This document shows, piece by piece, positions 1 to 6,581 of a stretch of 12,900 bases of DNA. This DNA comes from CALARM01 sp964431735. Its GTDB lineage: Bacteria; Vulcanimicrobiota; SpSt-956; JAKJGF01. Each line of letters starts with the position of its first letter. The first letter of the stretch is position 1. The position numbers and the translations under genes are program-made. The notes under the pieces are model-generated. The model was not told the origin of the DNA. It saw only the letters and a program-made list of their open reading frames with translations, and did no database searches. Location of the stretch: NCBI GenBank assembly GCA_964431735.1, contig CAYSLJ010000193.1, forward strand, positions 1 through 12,900, in the 5' to 3' direction.

Positions 1-16
1 CGCGTCACGCGTCACG
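1..16. repeat. Heptamer array (TCACGCG type), cut by window edge
   Basis: About two units of the 7-nt repeat, reading TCAC on the plus strand. It lies 11 nt beyond the stop codon of the minus-strand ABC-F gene. On that gene's coding strand it therefore reads GTGACGC, the orientation seen after other stop codons here. The array may continue to the left of the window. Confidence 0.85.
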
Positions 17-27
17 ATTATAACTGT

Positions 28-1890
28 TCAAACAAGATTTTCCCATTTCTCATATAGAGATAATAAATCTTTTTTTATATTTGTGTATAGTTCTATGAGA
101 TGTTTGTTGGAGGGATTTTGATAGAATCCTTCTTCTCCCATAGATATTTCTATTTCTTTTATTTTTTTTTCCTTTTTCTCTATTTCTTCTTCAATAGCTT
201 TCACAGGATCTGTTTCGCATGTAGCTTTTATTTTTTTCTCCTTTTTCTTCCTGTGGGCTTTTACTTCTATTACAGGGGATTTTTCTTTAATCTCTTTCTT
301 CTTTTTATCTATATAATAACTGTAATTACCGTCATATATACGCAGTTCTTCATTTTCAATCTCAAATATTCTTGTAGCCAGTCTGTCTATAAAATATCTG
401 TCATGTGAGATAAATAGTAAGGTACCGTCATATTCTTCAAGGGCATTTTCAAGAACCTCCATAGAAGATATATCCAGGTGGTTTGTAGGTTCATCCATTA
501 ATAAGAGATTTGATGGTTTTACTATTATTTTTGCAAGGGCTACTCTGCTTTTTTCTCCTCCGCTCAGAGCACCTGTTTTTTTAAATACATCTTCATTTTT
601 GAAAAGAAAGCACCCGAGAATAGTCCTCAGAGCCTGATCCGTAATAGAAAGTGAGGCAGTTCCTCTTAATTCCTCCATTATAGTATTTTCAGTATTTAAA
701 TTTTCTGCCTGATGCTGTGCGAAATACGCAGGAATTACATTATAACCTGTTTCATATTTGCCTCTGTCAGACGGAATGATACCTGCAATTATCTTTATCA
801 ATGTCGATTTTCCCGAACCGTTTTTACCTGTTATGGCTATTTTATCTCCTCTTTCTATAAGAAATTCTACGTTTTTTATTATAGATTTACCATCGTACGA
901 CTTTGCAATATTTTTAGCAGTTATTACTTCACGACCACTCTGTTTTTCAAAGAGAAAGGAAAATTTTATCTTTCTTTCATCTGTTTCAGGGAGGGAAGTT
1001 CTGTCCAGTTTTTCAAGCATTTTTTCCCTGCTTTTAACCTGTCTTGCCTTTGTTGCCTTATATCTGAACCTCTCTATAAATCTCTGTGATTTCTCAAGAT
1101 ATTTCTGTTGATCTTCATACTTTTCTTCCAGAAGTTCTCTCCTGTGTTCCTTTTCAATCGTATAAAAGGAATAATTACCGGGATATAAATAAATTTTACC
1201 TCTCTCCATTTCAGCAGTTCTTTCTGTAAGTTTATCCAGGAGATACCTGTCATGAGACACTATGACAAAGGAACCGTTATAATTAACAAGAAATTCTTCA
1301 AGCCATTCAATTGCCTCAAGGTCAAGATGGTTTGTAGGTTCATCCAGAAGCAGCATGTCCGGGTTTTTTAATAATATCTTTGCAAGTTCAATCCTTGCCT
1401 GCCATCCTCCGCTGAAACAGGATGTAACCTTTGTAAGATCTTCATGCTTAAAACCAAGACCATAGAGAACTTTTCCTATTTTTGCCTCTATTGTGGAGAC
1501 TTCAAGACTGTCGAGTTTACTCTGAGCTTCCGAATATTTTTTCAGAATGTCATCTATATTTTTTCCATGTTCCATTTTAGCTTCAAGCTCTCTCATGGTC
1601 TGTTCTATTTCGAATACGTCTCTGAAAAGAGACAGCATTTCATCATAGAGAGTATTACCTGTATTGCACTGCCTTTCCTGTGGCAGATAGGCAATCTCAG
1701 TATGAGGGGCAATAATGATATCTCCTTTATCGGGCTTTATAAGGCCTGAGATTATTTTCATAAGTGTAGATTTACCTGTGCCGTTATTACCTATGAGTCC
1801 TACTTTTTCTCCAGGGCCTATATGAAGGGAAATACCCTTGAGTATTTCCTGATGTTCGAATGTTTTACATATATTATTTAAATGCAACAT
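28..1890 (-). CDS. ABC-F family ATP-binding protein (YdiF/YheS-like)
   Basis: A soluble 620-residue protein with two ABC ATPase domains and no membrane segments, the layout of ABC-F proteins, which act on ribosomes rather than in transport. Domain 1 has Walker A GNNGTGKST (34-42), signature SGGWQ (160-164), Walker B LLLDEPTNHLD (180-190) and SHDR (212-215). A charged interdomain linker (about 245-310) holds the helical arm that reaches the ribosomal tRNA sites in this family. Domain 2 has GKNGSGKST (355-363), LSGGEKSR (442-449), LLMDEPTNHLD (463-473) and SHDR (495-498). Residues 540-615 form a lysine/glutamate-rich coiled coil, as in Uup/YdiF-type members. The SGGW signature points to the YdiF/YheS branch. 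All catalytic motifs are intact. The start is the ATG of MLHLNN; no Shine-Dalgarno precedes it, and a heptamer array ends 13 nt upstream. A role in translation is inferred from the family, and the subtype is uncertain. Confidence 0.93.
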   Translation of the reverse strand: MLHLNNICKTFEHQEILKGISLHIGPGEKVGLIGNNGTGKSTLMKIISGLIKPDKGDIIIAPHTEIAYLPQERQCNTGNTLYDEMLSLFRDVFEIEQTMRELEAKMEHGKNIDDILKKYSEAQSKLDSLEVSTIEAKIGKVLYGLGFKHEDLTKVTSCFSGGWQARIELAKILLKNPDMLLLDEPTNHLDLEAIEWLEEFLVNYNGSFVIVSHDRYLLDKLTERTAEMERGKIYLYPGNYSFYTIEKEHRRELLEEKYEDQQKYLEKSQRFIERFRYKATKARQVKSREKMLEKLDRTSLPETDERKIKFSFLFEKQSGREVITAKNIAKSYDGKSIIKNVEFLIERGDKIAITGKNGSGKSTLIKIIAGIIPSDRGKYETGYNVIPAYFAQHQAENLNTENTIMEELRGTASLSITDQALRTILGCFLFKNEDVFKKTGALSGGEKSRVALAKIIVKPSNLLLMDEPTNHLDISSMEVLENALEEYDGTLLFISHDRYFIDRLATRIFEIENEELRIYDGNYSYYIDKKKKEIKEKSPVIEVKAHRKKKEKKIKATCETDPVKAIEEEIEKKEKKIKEIEISMGEEGFYQNPSNKHLIELYTNIKKDLLSLYEKWENLV

Positions 1891-1902
1891 AATTGATATG
1901 AT

Positions 1903-1936
1903 CGTGACGCGTAACGCGTGACGCGTGACGCGTTAC
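1903..1936. repeat. Heptamer array between GT9 and ABC-F genes
   Basis: Tandem GTGACGC/GTAACGC units on the plus strand, so GCGTCAC on the coding strand of the ABC-F gene, which starts 12 nt beyond. The array fills nearly all of the 42-nt gap. Its far end supplies the TAA stop codon of the GT9 gene (1933-1935), from a TAACGCG variant unit. Confidence 0.93.
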
Positions 1937-3000
1937 AGGTTCAACAAAAACTTCGCTCCTTCCAGTACTTTATCTACAGACATTTCTCTTTTACAATCAA
2001 AATTCCCTTTACATTTGTTTTTCCTTTCACAGGTCTGGCAATCATCGGGAGTGCCTGATTCTACTATGACATGAGGAACTTTGTAAGGCCCCCACAGTCT
2101 TGCATGGGCGCTTTTAGGCCCGAAGAGGGCAACAGAGGGAATACCCAGTGCTGCTGACATATGGAGAGGCCCTGTATCATGGGTGATTACCATATCCGAT
2201 TTTGATATGAGAGCACATAATTCTCCCGTATCTGTTCTTCCTACCCAGTCAAAAACTGCGGGCTTAAAAGTGTCTATTAATATCCCGGTCATGTCACATT
2301 CGCACTTTATTCCCGTAATTATCAGATAAGCCTTCAATTCCTTTATAAGAACTTTGCCGAGTTTTAAATAAAATTCAACAGGAAAATGCCTGAGAGGAGG
2401 CATAAATCCCGGATGTATGATTATTAACGGTTTTACCCCGTAAGATCCTTCCTTTTTCATTTCTTTTATTATTTTTTCTTCTCCTGACGAAGGAAAATAA
2501 AGTTCCAGCTTTTTTTCCGTGTCTGTATTATATCCCAGAATACGCCAGTATTCCAGTAAATATTCTACCCTGTGGCTTCTGTCTGTCCAGCCGTTCAAAT
2601 CGCTTTTAAATCTGTAATTCAGGAGATAATCATGGAGAAAGCCTGTTACAGGACCGACACGAACTTTTATATCAGAAAGACAGGAAGCAATAACATCTTC
2701 CGTGCGGCTGCATATATGAATTGATAAGTCAAAATTTCCTTCTTTCATCATGTTCCATATATGTAATATCCTGTTTACAGTTCCTTTTTTTTCATCTAAA
2801 AGAACTTTATCTATGCATGGATTCCCCTGAAGTATTTTACTTCCGTAGGGAGTCGTTAATACTGCAAGATAAGAGTCAGGGCATGATATTTTTATAGCTC
2901 TGAAAAGAGGTGTTGCCAGTATTAAATCTCCGACTCCCATCCCTTTTGAGATTGCTATAACTATTCTTTTTGGTTTGAATTTTTCAGGTAATGGTTTCAT
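1933..3000 (-). CDS. Glycosyltransferase family 9 (heptosyltransferase-like)
   Basis: 355 residues, the usual size for GT9 (WaaF/WaaC/RfaF-like) enzymes, which transfer ADP-heptose or related sugars to lipopolysaccharide core on the inner face of the cytoplasmic membrane. The N-terminal domain has KGMGVGDLILATPLFRAI (19-36), matching the GxGDxxLxTP motif. The C-terminal sugar-nucleotide domain has HPG (196-198) and HDTGPLHMSAALG (274-286) followed by a VALFGP loop. Four cysteines near the end (321, 324, 330, 336; CxxC-x5-C-x5-C) look like a metal or disulfide cluster and are not part of the GT9 core. No signal peptide or membrane helix is seen. There is no Shine-Dalgarno: a heptamer array ends 6 nt before the ATG. 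The stop codon lies inside another array. It sits beside a GT2 gene on the same strand, consistent with envelope polysaccharide synthesis. The exact sugar cannot be read from sequence. Confidence 0.9.
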   Translation of the reverse strand: MKPLPEKFKPKRIVIAISKGMGVGDLILATPLFRAIKISCPDSYLAVLTTPYGSKILQGNPCIDKVLLDEKKGTVNRILHIWNMMKEGNFDLSIHICSRTEDVIASCLSDIKVRVGPVTGFLHDYLLNYRFKSDLNGWTDRSHRVEYLLEYWRILGYNTDTEKKLELYFPSSGEEKIIKEMKKEGSYGVKPLIIIHPGFMPPLRHFPVEFYLKLGKVLIKELKAYLIITGIKCECDMTGILIDTFKPAVFDWVGRTDTGELCALISKSDMVITHDTGPLHMSAALGIPSVALFGPKSAHARLWGPYKVPHVIVESGTPDDCQTCERKNKCKGNFDCKREMSVDKVLEGAKFLLNL

Positions 3001-3005
3001 AATAT

Positions 3006-3134
3006 CGTGACGCGTAACGCGTGACGCGTGACGCGTGGTTCGTGATGCGTAATGCGTAATGCGTGATGCGTGACGCGTGATGCGTAATGCGTAATGCGTG
3101 ATGCGTGATGCGTGATGCGTGATGCGTGATGCGT
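3006..3134. repeat. Long heptamer array (GTGACGC to GTGATGC types)
   Basis: The longest array in the window: about 18 units with strict 7-nt period. The gene-proximal units are mostly GTGACGC/GTAACGC and the distal units GTGATGC/GTAATGC, so two triplet types form separate blocks. On the coding strand of the GT9 gene it reads GCATCAC then GCGTCAC, ending 6 nt before the ATG. One unit is degenerate (GTGGTTC). Confidence 0.95.
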
Positions 3135-3137
3135 AGT

Positions 3138-3178
3138 TTCACCCGGTACCGGGCGAACACAGTTCGTCCCTGCGACTC
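3138..3178. repeat. REP-like hairpin element, copy 1
   Basis: A GC-rich insertion between two opposed heptamer arrays. It contains a perfect 12-bp palindrome CCCGGTACCGGG (3142-3153), and GGGCGAAC (3151-3158) can pair with GTTCGTCC (3162-3169) across an ACA loop with one G-T wobble. It is related to the element at 9881-9925: both have ACCGG-ACCGGGCGA-CACAG and later a CCCTGC block. It resembles GC-rich palindromic repeats dispersed in other bacterial genomes, but I cannot confirm a named family. Confidence 0.75.
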
Positions 3179-3246
3179 ACTTTTCACTTCTCACTTCTCC
3201 CTACTCACTCTTCACCACTCACTACTCACTACTCACTACTCACTTC
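3175..3246. repeat. Heptamer array (TCACTAC/TCACTTC types) after GT2 gene
   Basis: Period-7 units TCACTTT, TCACTTC, TCACTCT, TCACTAC on the plus strand, with the last four units uniform. On the coding strand of the GT2 gene they read GTGAGTA just after the last codon, and the gene's TGA stop (3240-3242) lies inside the array. The triplet (TAC) differs from that of the opposed array beyond the hairpin (GCA/GCG). Confidence 0.92.
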
Positions 3247-4208
3247 TTATGGTATACAAAATTTTTCGTCATATCTCTGTACATTCCGAGTATTTCTCTG
3301 TCACTTATTTTCTGTTCTTCTTTTTCTTTCATTCTCCTTTTCCAGGCTTCAGGAAATTTTTCACAGGCTTTTAAAAAAGAGGTGAGAAAAAAGAATTTTC
3401 CCTGAAAAAAAGCTTCAATAATTTTTACGGGAAGAAAAAGAATATGCTCGGCTACAAGAAAAGGATCCAGAATATTTTTCCATAGAAAGAGAAAACGATT
3501 TCTTTCATGGATAATATCTACGTCTCTTTCAGAATAAATACGGGAAATAGTTCCCCTGTGAAGGTGATATACACAGCTTTTCGGTTCGTAAAGCACCTTC
3601 CACCCTCTTTTCCATGCCCTGTAACACAGATCAAAATCTTCCCAGTAAAAAGGGCTGTACAGGTCATCAAAGCCATGTAACTCTACAAATTTATTCTTCT
3701 TAAAAATGATTGCTGCTCCGCAGGCAAATGGTATGGCACATACAGGAGGATTTTCAATAATCATGTCCTGTTTGATACCTGAATGATAAAAAAGACCGAA
3801 ACTGTAAAAGCTTTTATGAAGGCTTTCGTTAATATAATGTTCATTATCTTTACTTTTAAGTATTTTAGGACTTACTGCAAAAACTGTATCATCTTCAAGA
3901 ATTTTCATCAGAGGATCTAAAAAGCCGGGAGAAACCCTTACATCTGTATTCAGGCACATAACATTATCGTATCGTGCTTCATAGACTCCTCTGTTACAGT
4001 TTTCAGAAAAACCGAGAATTCTGTCTGACGTAAGAATTTTTATGTCAGGGAATTTATCTCTCAACATAGATACGCTGGAGTCTGTACTGAAATCATCTGT
4101 TACAATAATTTCTTTAGATTCTATATGTTTTATCTCTGAAAGTAAGAAAGGGAGATTTTCTTTTAAGAGAACTTCTCCGTTCCTGTTTGGTATTATAAAG
4201 CTTATCAT
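3240..4208 (-). CDS. Glycosyltransferase family 2
   Basis: 322 residues. The GT-A fold is clear: N-terminal ISFIIPNRNG (2-11), nucleotide-binding TDDFSTDSS (37-45, the family's VDDxSxDxS), NTD at 87-89 in the place of the metal-binding DxD, GAAIIFKK (164-171), and an EDFDLCYRAWKRG acceptor/catalytic block (190-202) followed by HLH (215-217). This pattern is that of the rhamnosyltransferase-like GT2 branch that decorates O-antigen or other surface glycans. The C-terminal part (about 240-285) is hydrophobic and amphipathic and may bind the membrane. The start is the ATG of MISFIIPN; the family motif begins at residue 2, so no upstream start is needed. No Shine-Dalgarno is seen; a heptamer array ends 7 nt upstream. 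The donor sugar is unknown. It probably works with the neighbouring GT9 gene on envelope glycans. Confidence 0.9.
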   Translation of the reverse strand: MISFIIPNRNGEVLLKENLPFLLSEIKHIESKEIIVTDDFSTDSSVSMLRDKFPDIKILTSDRILGFSENCNRGVYEARYDNVMCLNTDVRVSPGFLDPLMKILEDDTVFAVSPKILKSKDNEHYINESLHKSFYSFGLFYHSGIKQDMIIENPPVCAIPFACGAAIIFKKNKFVELHGFDDLYSPFYWEDFDLCYRAWKRGWKVLYEPKSCVYHLHRGTISRIYSERDVDIIHERNRFLFLWKNILDPFLVAEHILFLPVKIIEAFFQGKFFFLTSFLKACEKFPEAWKRRMKEKEEQKISDREILGMYRDMTKNFVYHKK

Positions 4209-4213
4209 TTTAG

Positions 4214-4248
4214 ACGTGACGCGTGACGCGTGACGCGTGACGCGTGAG
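4214..4248. repeat. Heptamer array upstream of GT2
   Basis: Four to five near-perfect GTGACGC units on the plus strand, i.e. GCGTCAC on the coding strand of the GT2 gene, ending a few bases before its ATG. It is one of two arrays in this divergent gap. The other (4427-4481) faces the opposite way, so each array follows the orientation of its own gene. Confidence 0.93.
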
Positions 4249-4270
4249 GATAGCCATTTCTTTATAGTTA

Positions 4271-4299
4271 GTAACAGGTGAGTGGGATAATCCTGTCAA
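4271..4299 (-). promoter_or_regulatory. Possible sigma-70 promoter for GT2/GT9/ABC-F
   Basis: On the minus strand, a consensus TTGACA (4294-4299) is followed after 17 nt by TGTTAC (4271-4276), a weak -10 matching 3 of 6 bases. Spacing is ideal, and it lies in the divergent gap 63 nt from the GT2 start. A transcript from here would carry the 4214-4248 array in its leader. Confidence 0.35.
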
Positions 4300-4375
4300 T
4301 TCACTACTTATTTATTTCTACGGTTTATATTGAAATCCTTGTTTTAGTGTATTACATGAAAAATTGCTTTTTTTA

Positions 4376-4404
4376 TTGACAACAATAGTCGCCTGCCCTA
4401 TACT
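4376..4404 (+). promoter_or_regulatory. Sigma-70 promoter for the methyltransferase cassette
   Basis: Perfect -35 TTGACA (4376-4381), 17-nt spacer, and -10 TATACT (4399-4404, 5 of 6). Transcription would begin near 4411, giving a leader of about 90 nt that contains the whole 4427-4481 heptamer array before the ribosome-binding site. No operator palindrome is evident around it. Confidence 0.75.
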
Positions 4405-4426
4405 TTAATTTTAGATATTTTATTCT

Positions 4427-4481
4427 GTTACGCATCACGCATTACGCATCACGCGTCACGCGTTACGCGTCACGCGTCACG
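4427..4481. repeat. Heptamer array in the 5' leader of the methyltransferase cassette
   Basis: About eight units reading TTACGCA, TCACGCA, then TCACGCG on the plus strand, i.e. TCAC orientation ahead of the plus-strand gene. It changes from GCA to GCG units toward the gene, as the 3006-3134 array does. It lies downstream of the predicted promoter and ends 6 nt before the AAAGGA ribosome-binding site, so it should be transcribed. Confidence 0.93.
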
Positions 4482-4499
4482 AAAAAGAAAGGAATTTTT

Positions 4500-5522
4500 A
4501 TGGAAAATAAACTTCAGAAACTCAGAGATGCTATTGAACTAAAAAGTGTAAAACCCTTACCTGTAATACCGCAGATTACCTATACAACACATCAGCTTAC
4601 AGGTATTACCATGTTAGAAGCTCTGGAAGATCCTGAAAAAATGGCTAAAGCTCTTATAGCAGGCTTTGAAGAAATAGGTTATGACGGTATATACAGCGGA
4701 TGGGAATCTTCATTTAATATCATGGCAGAGGCTATGGGATGTAAAATGAAATATCCTGAAGATGATGTGCCCAGTGTTGCCGAAGGTATTGTGAAAAAAG
4801 AAGAAGACCTTGAAAATGTGAACGTTCCTGATCCATATACGAGTAAAAGGCTTTTACTTCACCTGGAGACTCTGAAGCTTATAAGAAAACATGTCGGTCC
4901 TGATGTGCCGGTGTTGAATTATATTCCGGGTCCTCTGACTCTTGCAGGACTTTTAATGGGTACAGACAGGCTTATGATGAATATTATAAAAAAACCGGAT
5001 CTTGTTCACAGAACATGTGAGATTACTCTGAATGCGGCTAAAGCCTATGTACAGGCGAAGATTGACTGCGGCGGAGATGTAATGGTAGTGGCAGACCCCA
5101 CTGCTTCCTGCAGTCTTATTTCTCCTAAAATGTTTGATATATTCGCTTTTCCTTATTTAAAGGATATATTTTCTTTTATCTCTGAAAAAGGTTCTGTGCC
5201 GTCTCTTCATATATGCGGCAATACTGCTCCTGTACTGGAAAGACTTGCAGATACAGGGGCTAAAATAATAGAAATCGATCATGTAGTAAATCTTAAAGAT
5301 GCAAAATCCAGAATTGGCAATAGAGTATGTCTTCAGGGAAATGTGGACCCGAGTAAAGTCATGCTTTTAGGAACACCTGATGAAGTATATGAAATCTCCA
5401 GAAAATGTGTTGAAGACGGAGGAGCAGGAGGAGGTTTTATATTAAGTACCGGCTGTGAAGTGCCTTTAAAGGCACCGATAGATAATGTAAAAGCTATGGT
5501 GAGAGCAGGACGGGAAAAGTGA
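4500..5522 (+). CDS. Uroporphyrinogen decarboxylase-family (MtaA/CmuA-type) methyltransferase
   Basis: 340 residues with the UroD (TIM-barrel) fold of the MtaA/MtbA/CmuA group, which move a methyl group between a corrinoid protein and a thiol such as coenzyme M. The zinc-binding H-x-C...C set is visible: H237 and C239 in LHICGN, and C319 in STGCEVP. This set marks the methyltransferase branch rather than haem-synthesis HemE. Other family motifs are YIPGPLTLAG (141-150) and LQGNVDPSKVM (278-288). The start has a clear AAAGGA Shine-Dalgarno 6 nt upstream (4488-4493). It is first in a plus-strand cassette with a corrinoid protein and an MttB homologue, so it is probably their partner. Bacterial MttB-type systems often use a folate-dependent acceptor enzyme instead, so the acceptor here (thiol or other) is open. 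The TGA stop is the first repeat unit of the following array. Confidence 0.9.
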   Translation: MENKLQKLRDAIELKSVKPLPVIPQITYTTHQLTGITMLEALEDPEKMAKALIAGFEEIGYDGIYSGWESSFNIMAEAMGCKMKYPEDDVPSVAEGIVKKEEDLENVNVPDPYTSKRLLLHLETLKLIRKHVGPDVPVLNYIPGPLTLAGLLMGTDRLMMNIIKKPDLVHRTCEITLNAAKAYVQAKIDCGGDVMVVADPTASCSLISPKMFDIFAFPYLKDIFSFISEKGSVPSLHICGNTAPVLERLADTGAKIIEIDHVVNLKDAKSRIGNRVCLQGNVDPSKVMLLGTPDEVYEISRKCVEDGGAGGGFILSTGCEVPLKAPIDNVKAMVRAGREK

Positions 5523-5560
5523 ATGGTGAATAGTGAATAGTGAATAGTGAATATATGTGA
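5519..5560. repeat. Heptamer array (GTGAATA type) after the UroD-family gene
   Basis: Five GTGAATA-like units beginning in the last codons of the gene; the first provides its TGA stop. In this unit type one frame reads TAG TGA, so double stops recur every 21 nt. It reads GTGA on the coding strand, as after other genes here. Confidence 0.92.
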
Positions 5561-5575
5561 TTGATAAAATAACCG

Positions 5576-5658
5576 CTCACTGTTCACCGGTAACTGGTAA
5601 CTGGTCACTGTTCACCGGTCACTGTTCACCGGTCACTGGTCACTGATAACCGGTCACC
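5576..5658. repeat. Heptamer array (TCACTGT/TCACCGG types) before the corrinoid gene
   Basis: About eleven units with period 7, alternating TCACTGT, TCACCGG, TAACTGG and TCACTGG on the plus strand, so TCAC orientation before the plus-strand corrinoid gene. The alternation gives a partial 14-nt higher-order period. It ends 9 nt before the AAAGGAG ribosome-binding site at 5668-5674. Confidence 0.92.
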
Positions 5659-5685
5659 AAAAAAAAGAAAGGAGTTAAAAAAACA

Positions 5686-6324
5686 ATGGGAAACGTTTTA
5701 AACCGGATGGCGGAGACAGTGGTTTCTCTGGAAGAAGAAGAGGTAAAAAAACTTATGGAAAAAGCTCTGGAGGAACAGGTTCAGGCAGGACAGATTTTAT
5801 CTGAAGGCCTTACGAAAGGGCTGAGGATACTCGGAGAAAAATTTTCTTCAGGGGAACTTTTTATACCTCATATGATGATTGGAGCGGAAATAGTCCAGAA
5901 CTGCGTGAAAATCCTCGAACCCCATCTCTTAAAATCAGGTGAAAAGGCAAAAAAAATACCTGTTGTTATAGGTACGGTAGAAGGAGATCTTCACGATCTG
6001 GGAAAAAATCTTGTTGTAACAATGCTTCAGGCTTCGGGATTTCCTGTAATAGATCTCGGCAGAGATGTGCCTGAAATGGAATTTATTAAGAAAGTCAGAG
6101 AAGTAAAACCATGTATTCTCTGTATGTCTGCCCTTATGACCACTACTATGATAAGGCAGAGAGAGGTAATAGACAGATTAAAGGAAGAAGGCATTAAATC
6201 AGAAGTAAAAGTTCTTATAGGAGGAGCGCCGATTTCTTCCGAATGGGCAAGAGACATAGGAGCAGATTCTTATGGAGAAGACGCCATGGAGGCCGTAGCA
6301 GAAGCAGAGAAAATGGCTGTTTAA
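5686..6324 (+). CDS. Corrinoid (B12-binding) methyltransferase protein, MtbC/MttC-like
   Basis: 212 residues, the normal length for the small corrinoid proteins (MtbC, MttC, MtaC, MtgC) that carry the methyl group on cobalamin between two methyltransferases. Residues 1-85 form the helical cap domain, with the family block GEKFSSGELFIPHMM (50-64). Residues 91-212 form the Rossmann-like B12 domain: DLHDLGKN (101-108) contains D-x-H-x-x-G with H103 as the lower cobalt ligand, followed by MSAL (147-150) and GGAPIS (179-184). All ligand positions are intact. The AAAGGAG Shine-Dalgarno lies at 5668-5674. Gene order (UroD-family, corrinoid, MttB-like) makes it the methyl carrier of this cassette. 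No reductive-activation protein (RamA type), which such systems need, is encoded in the window. Confidence 0.93.
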   Translation: MGNVLNRMAETVVSLEEEEVKKLMEKALEEQVQAGQILSEGLTKGLRILGEKFSSGELFIPHMMIGAEIVQNCVKILEPHLLKSGEKAKKIPVVIGTVEGDLHDLGKNLVVTMLQASGFPVIDLGRDVPEMEFIKKVREVKPCILCMSALMTTTMIRQREVIDRLKEEGIKSEVKVLIGGAPISSEWARDIGADSYGEDAMEAVAEAEKMAV

Positions 6325-6383
6325 ACAGGATTTTTTATTTGAAAGGTGATTCGAAAAATTGATTAAATTGAGAAAGATATTCA

Positions 6384-6420
6384 TCTATCACAGAGAAAGC
6401 TGTCTCAAAAGTGTGATAGA
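6384..6420 (+). promoter_or_regulatory. Hairpin upstream of MttB-like gene
   Basis: TCTATCACA (6384-6392) pairs perfectly with TGTGATAGA (6412-6420). Inside, GAGA (6393-6396) can pair with TCTC (6403-6406), leaving an AAAAG bulge. The outer 9-bp dyad could equally be an operator for a dimeric regulator. No U-run follows directly, so it is not an obvious terminator. Confidence 0.5.
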
Positions 6421-6536
6421 CTATATAAAGAGAATTCCCGGCCTTTAATAGAATTATAATATATATAAGTTTGAACAATAATAAATAAAAATTTTCATTT
6501 TTATTAAAATTCCTTCTACAATAAAAATATAATGTT

Positions 6537-6559
6537 CGCGTCACGCGTCACGCGTCACG
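6537..6559. repeat. Heptamer array before the MttB-like gene
   Basis: Three TCACGCG units on the plus strand, in TCAC orientation for the plus-strand gene, ending 7 nt before the AAAGGAG ribosome-binding site. Confidence 0.92.
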
Positions 6560-6581
6560 ATAATTAAAAGGAGAATTTATT

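Larger units (their letters stand above)
6325..6581. other. Intergenic leader between corrinoid gene and MttB-like gene
   Basis: A 257-nt AT-rich gap, unusually long inside a plausible operon. At its left end the palindrome CTGTTTAAACAG (6317-6328) overlaps the corrinoid stop codon and precedes six T residues, a weak terminator-like arrangement. A hairpin lies at 6384-6420. TATAAT at 6528-6533 with a poor -35 (TTAAAA, 6504-6509) could start a transcript near 6540. A heptamer array (6537-6559) and an AAAGGAG site (6567-6573) lead into the MttB-like gene. The gene may thus have its own promoter. No known riboswitch core is recognisable. Confidence 0.5.

Noticed and set aside
2984..3187. Minus-strand open frame of 67 codons rich in RITHHAS/RITHYAL repeats
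   Set aside because: It is the translation of the 3006-3134 heptamer array, which is stop-free in this direction; no ribosome-binding site and no non-repeat content.
1..3240. CRISPR array
   Set aside because: Units are 7 nt, directly abutting, with no spacers of 25-40 nt and no cas genes nearby.
3137..3246. Insertion sequence between the GT2 and GT9 genes
   Set aside because: No transposase frame and no long terminal inverted repeats; only heptamers and a short hairpin.
4249..4499. Cobalamin riboswitch in front of the methyltransferase cassette
   Set aside because: No B12-box-like sequence is seen, and the leader after the predicted promoter is only about 90 nt and mostly heptamer array.
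5333..5608. Minus-strand frame with YSLFTIHYSLFTIHF-like sequence
   Set aside because: It is translated GTGAATA repeat joined to the antisense of the UroD-family gene.
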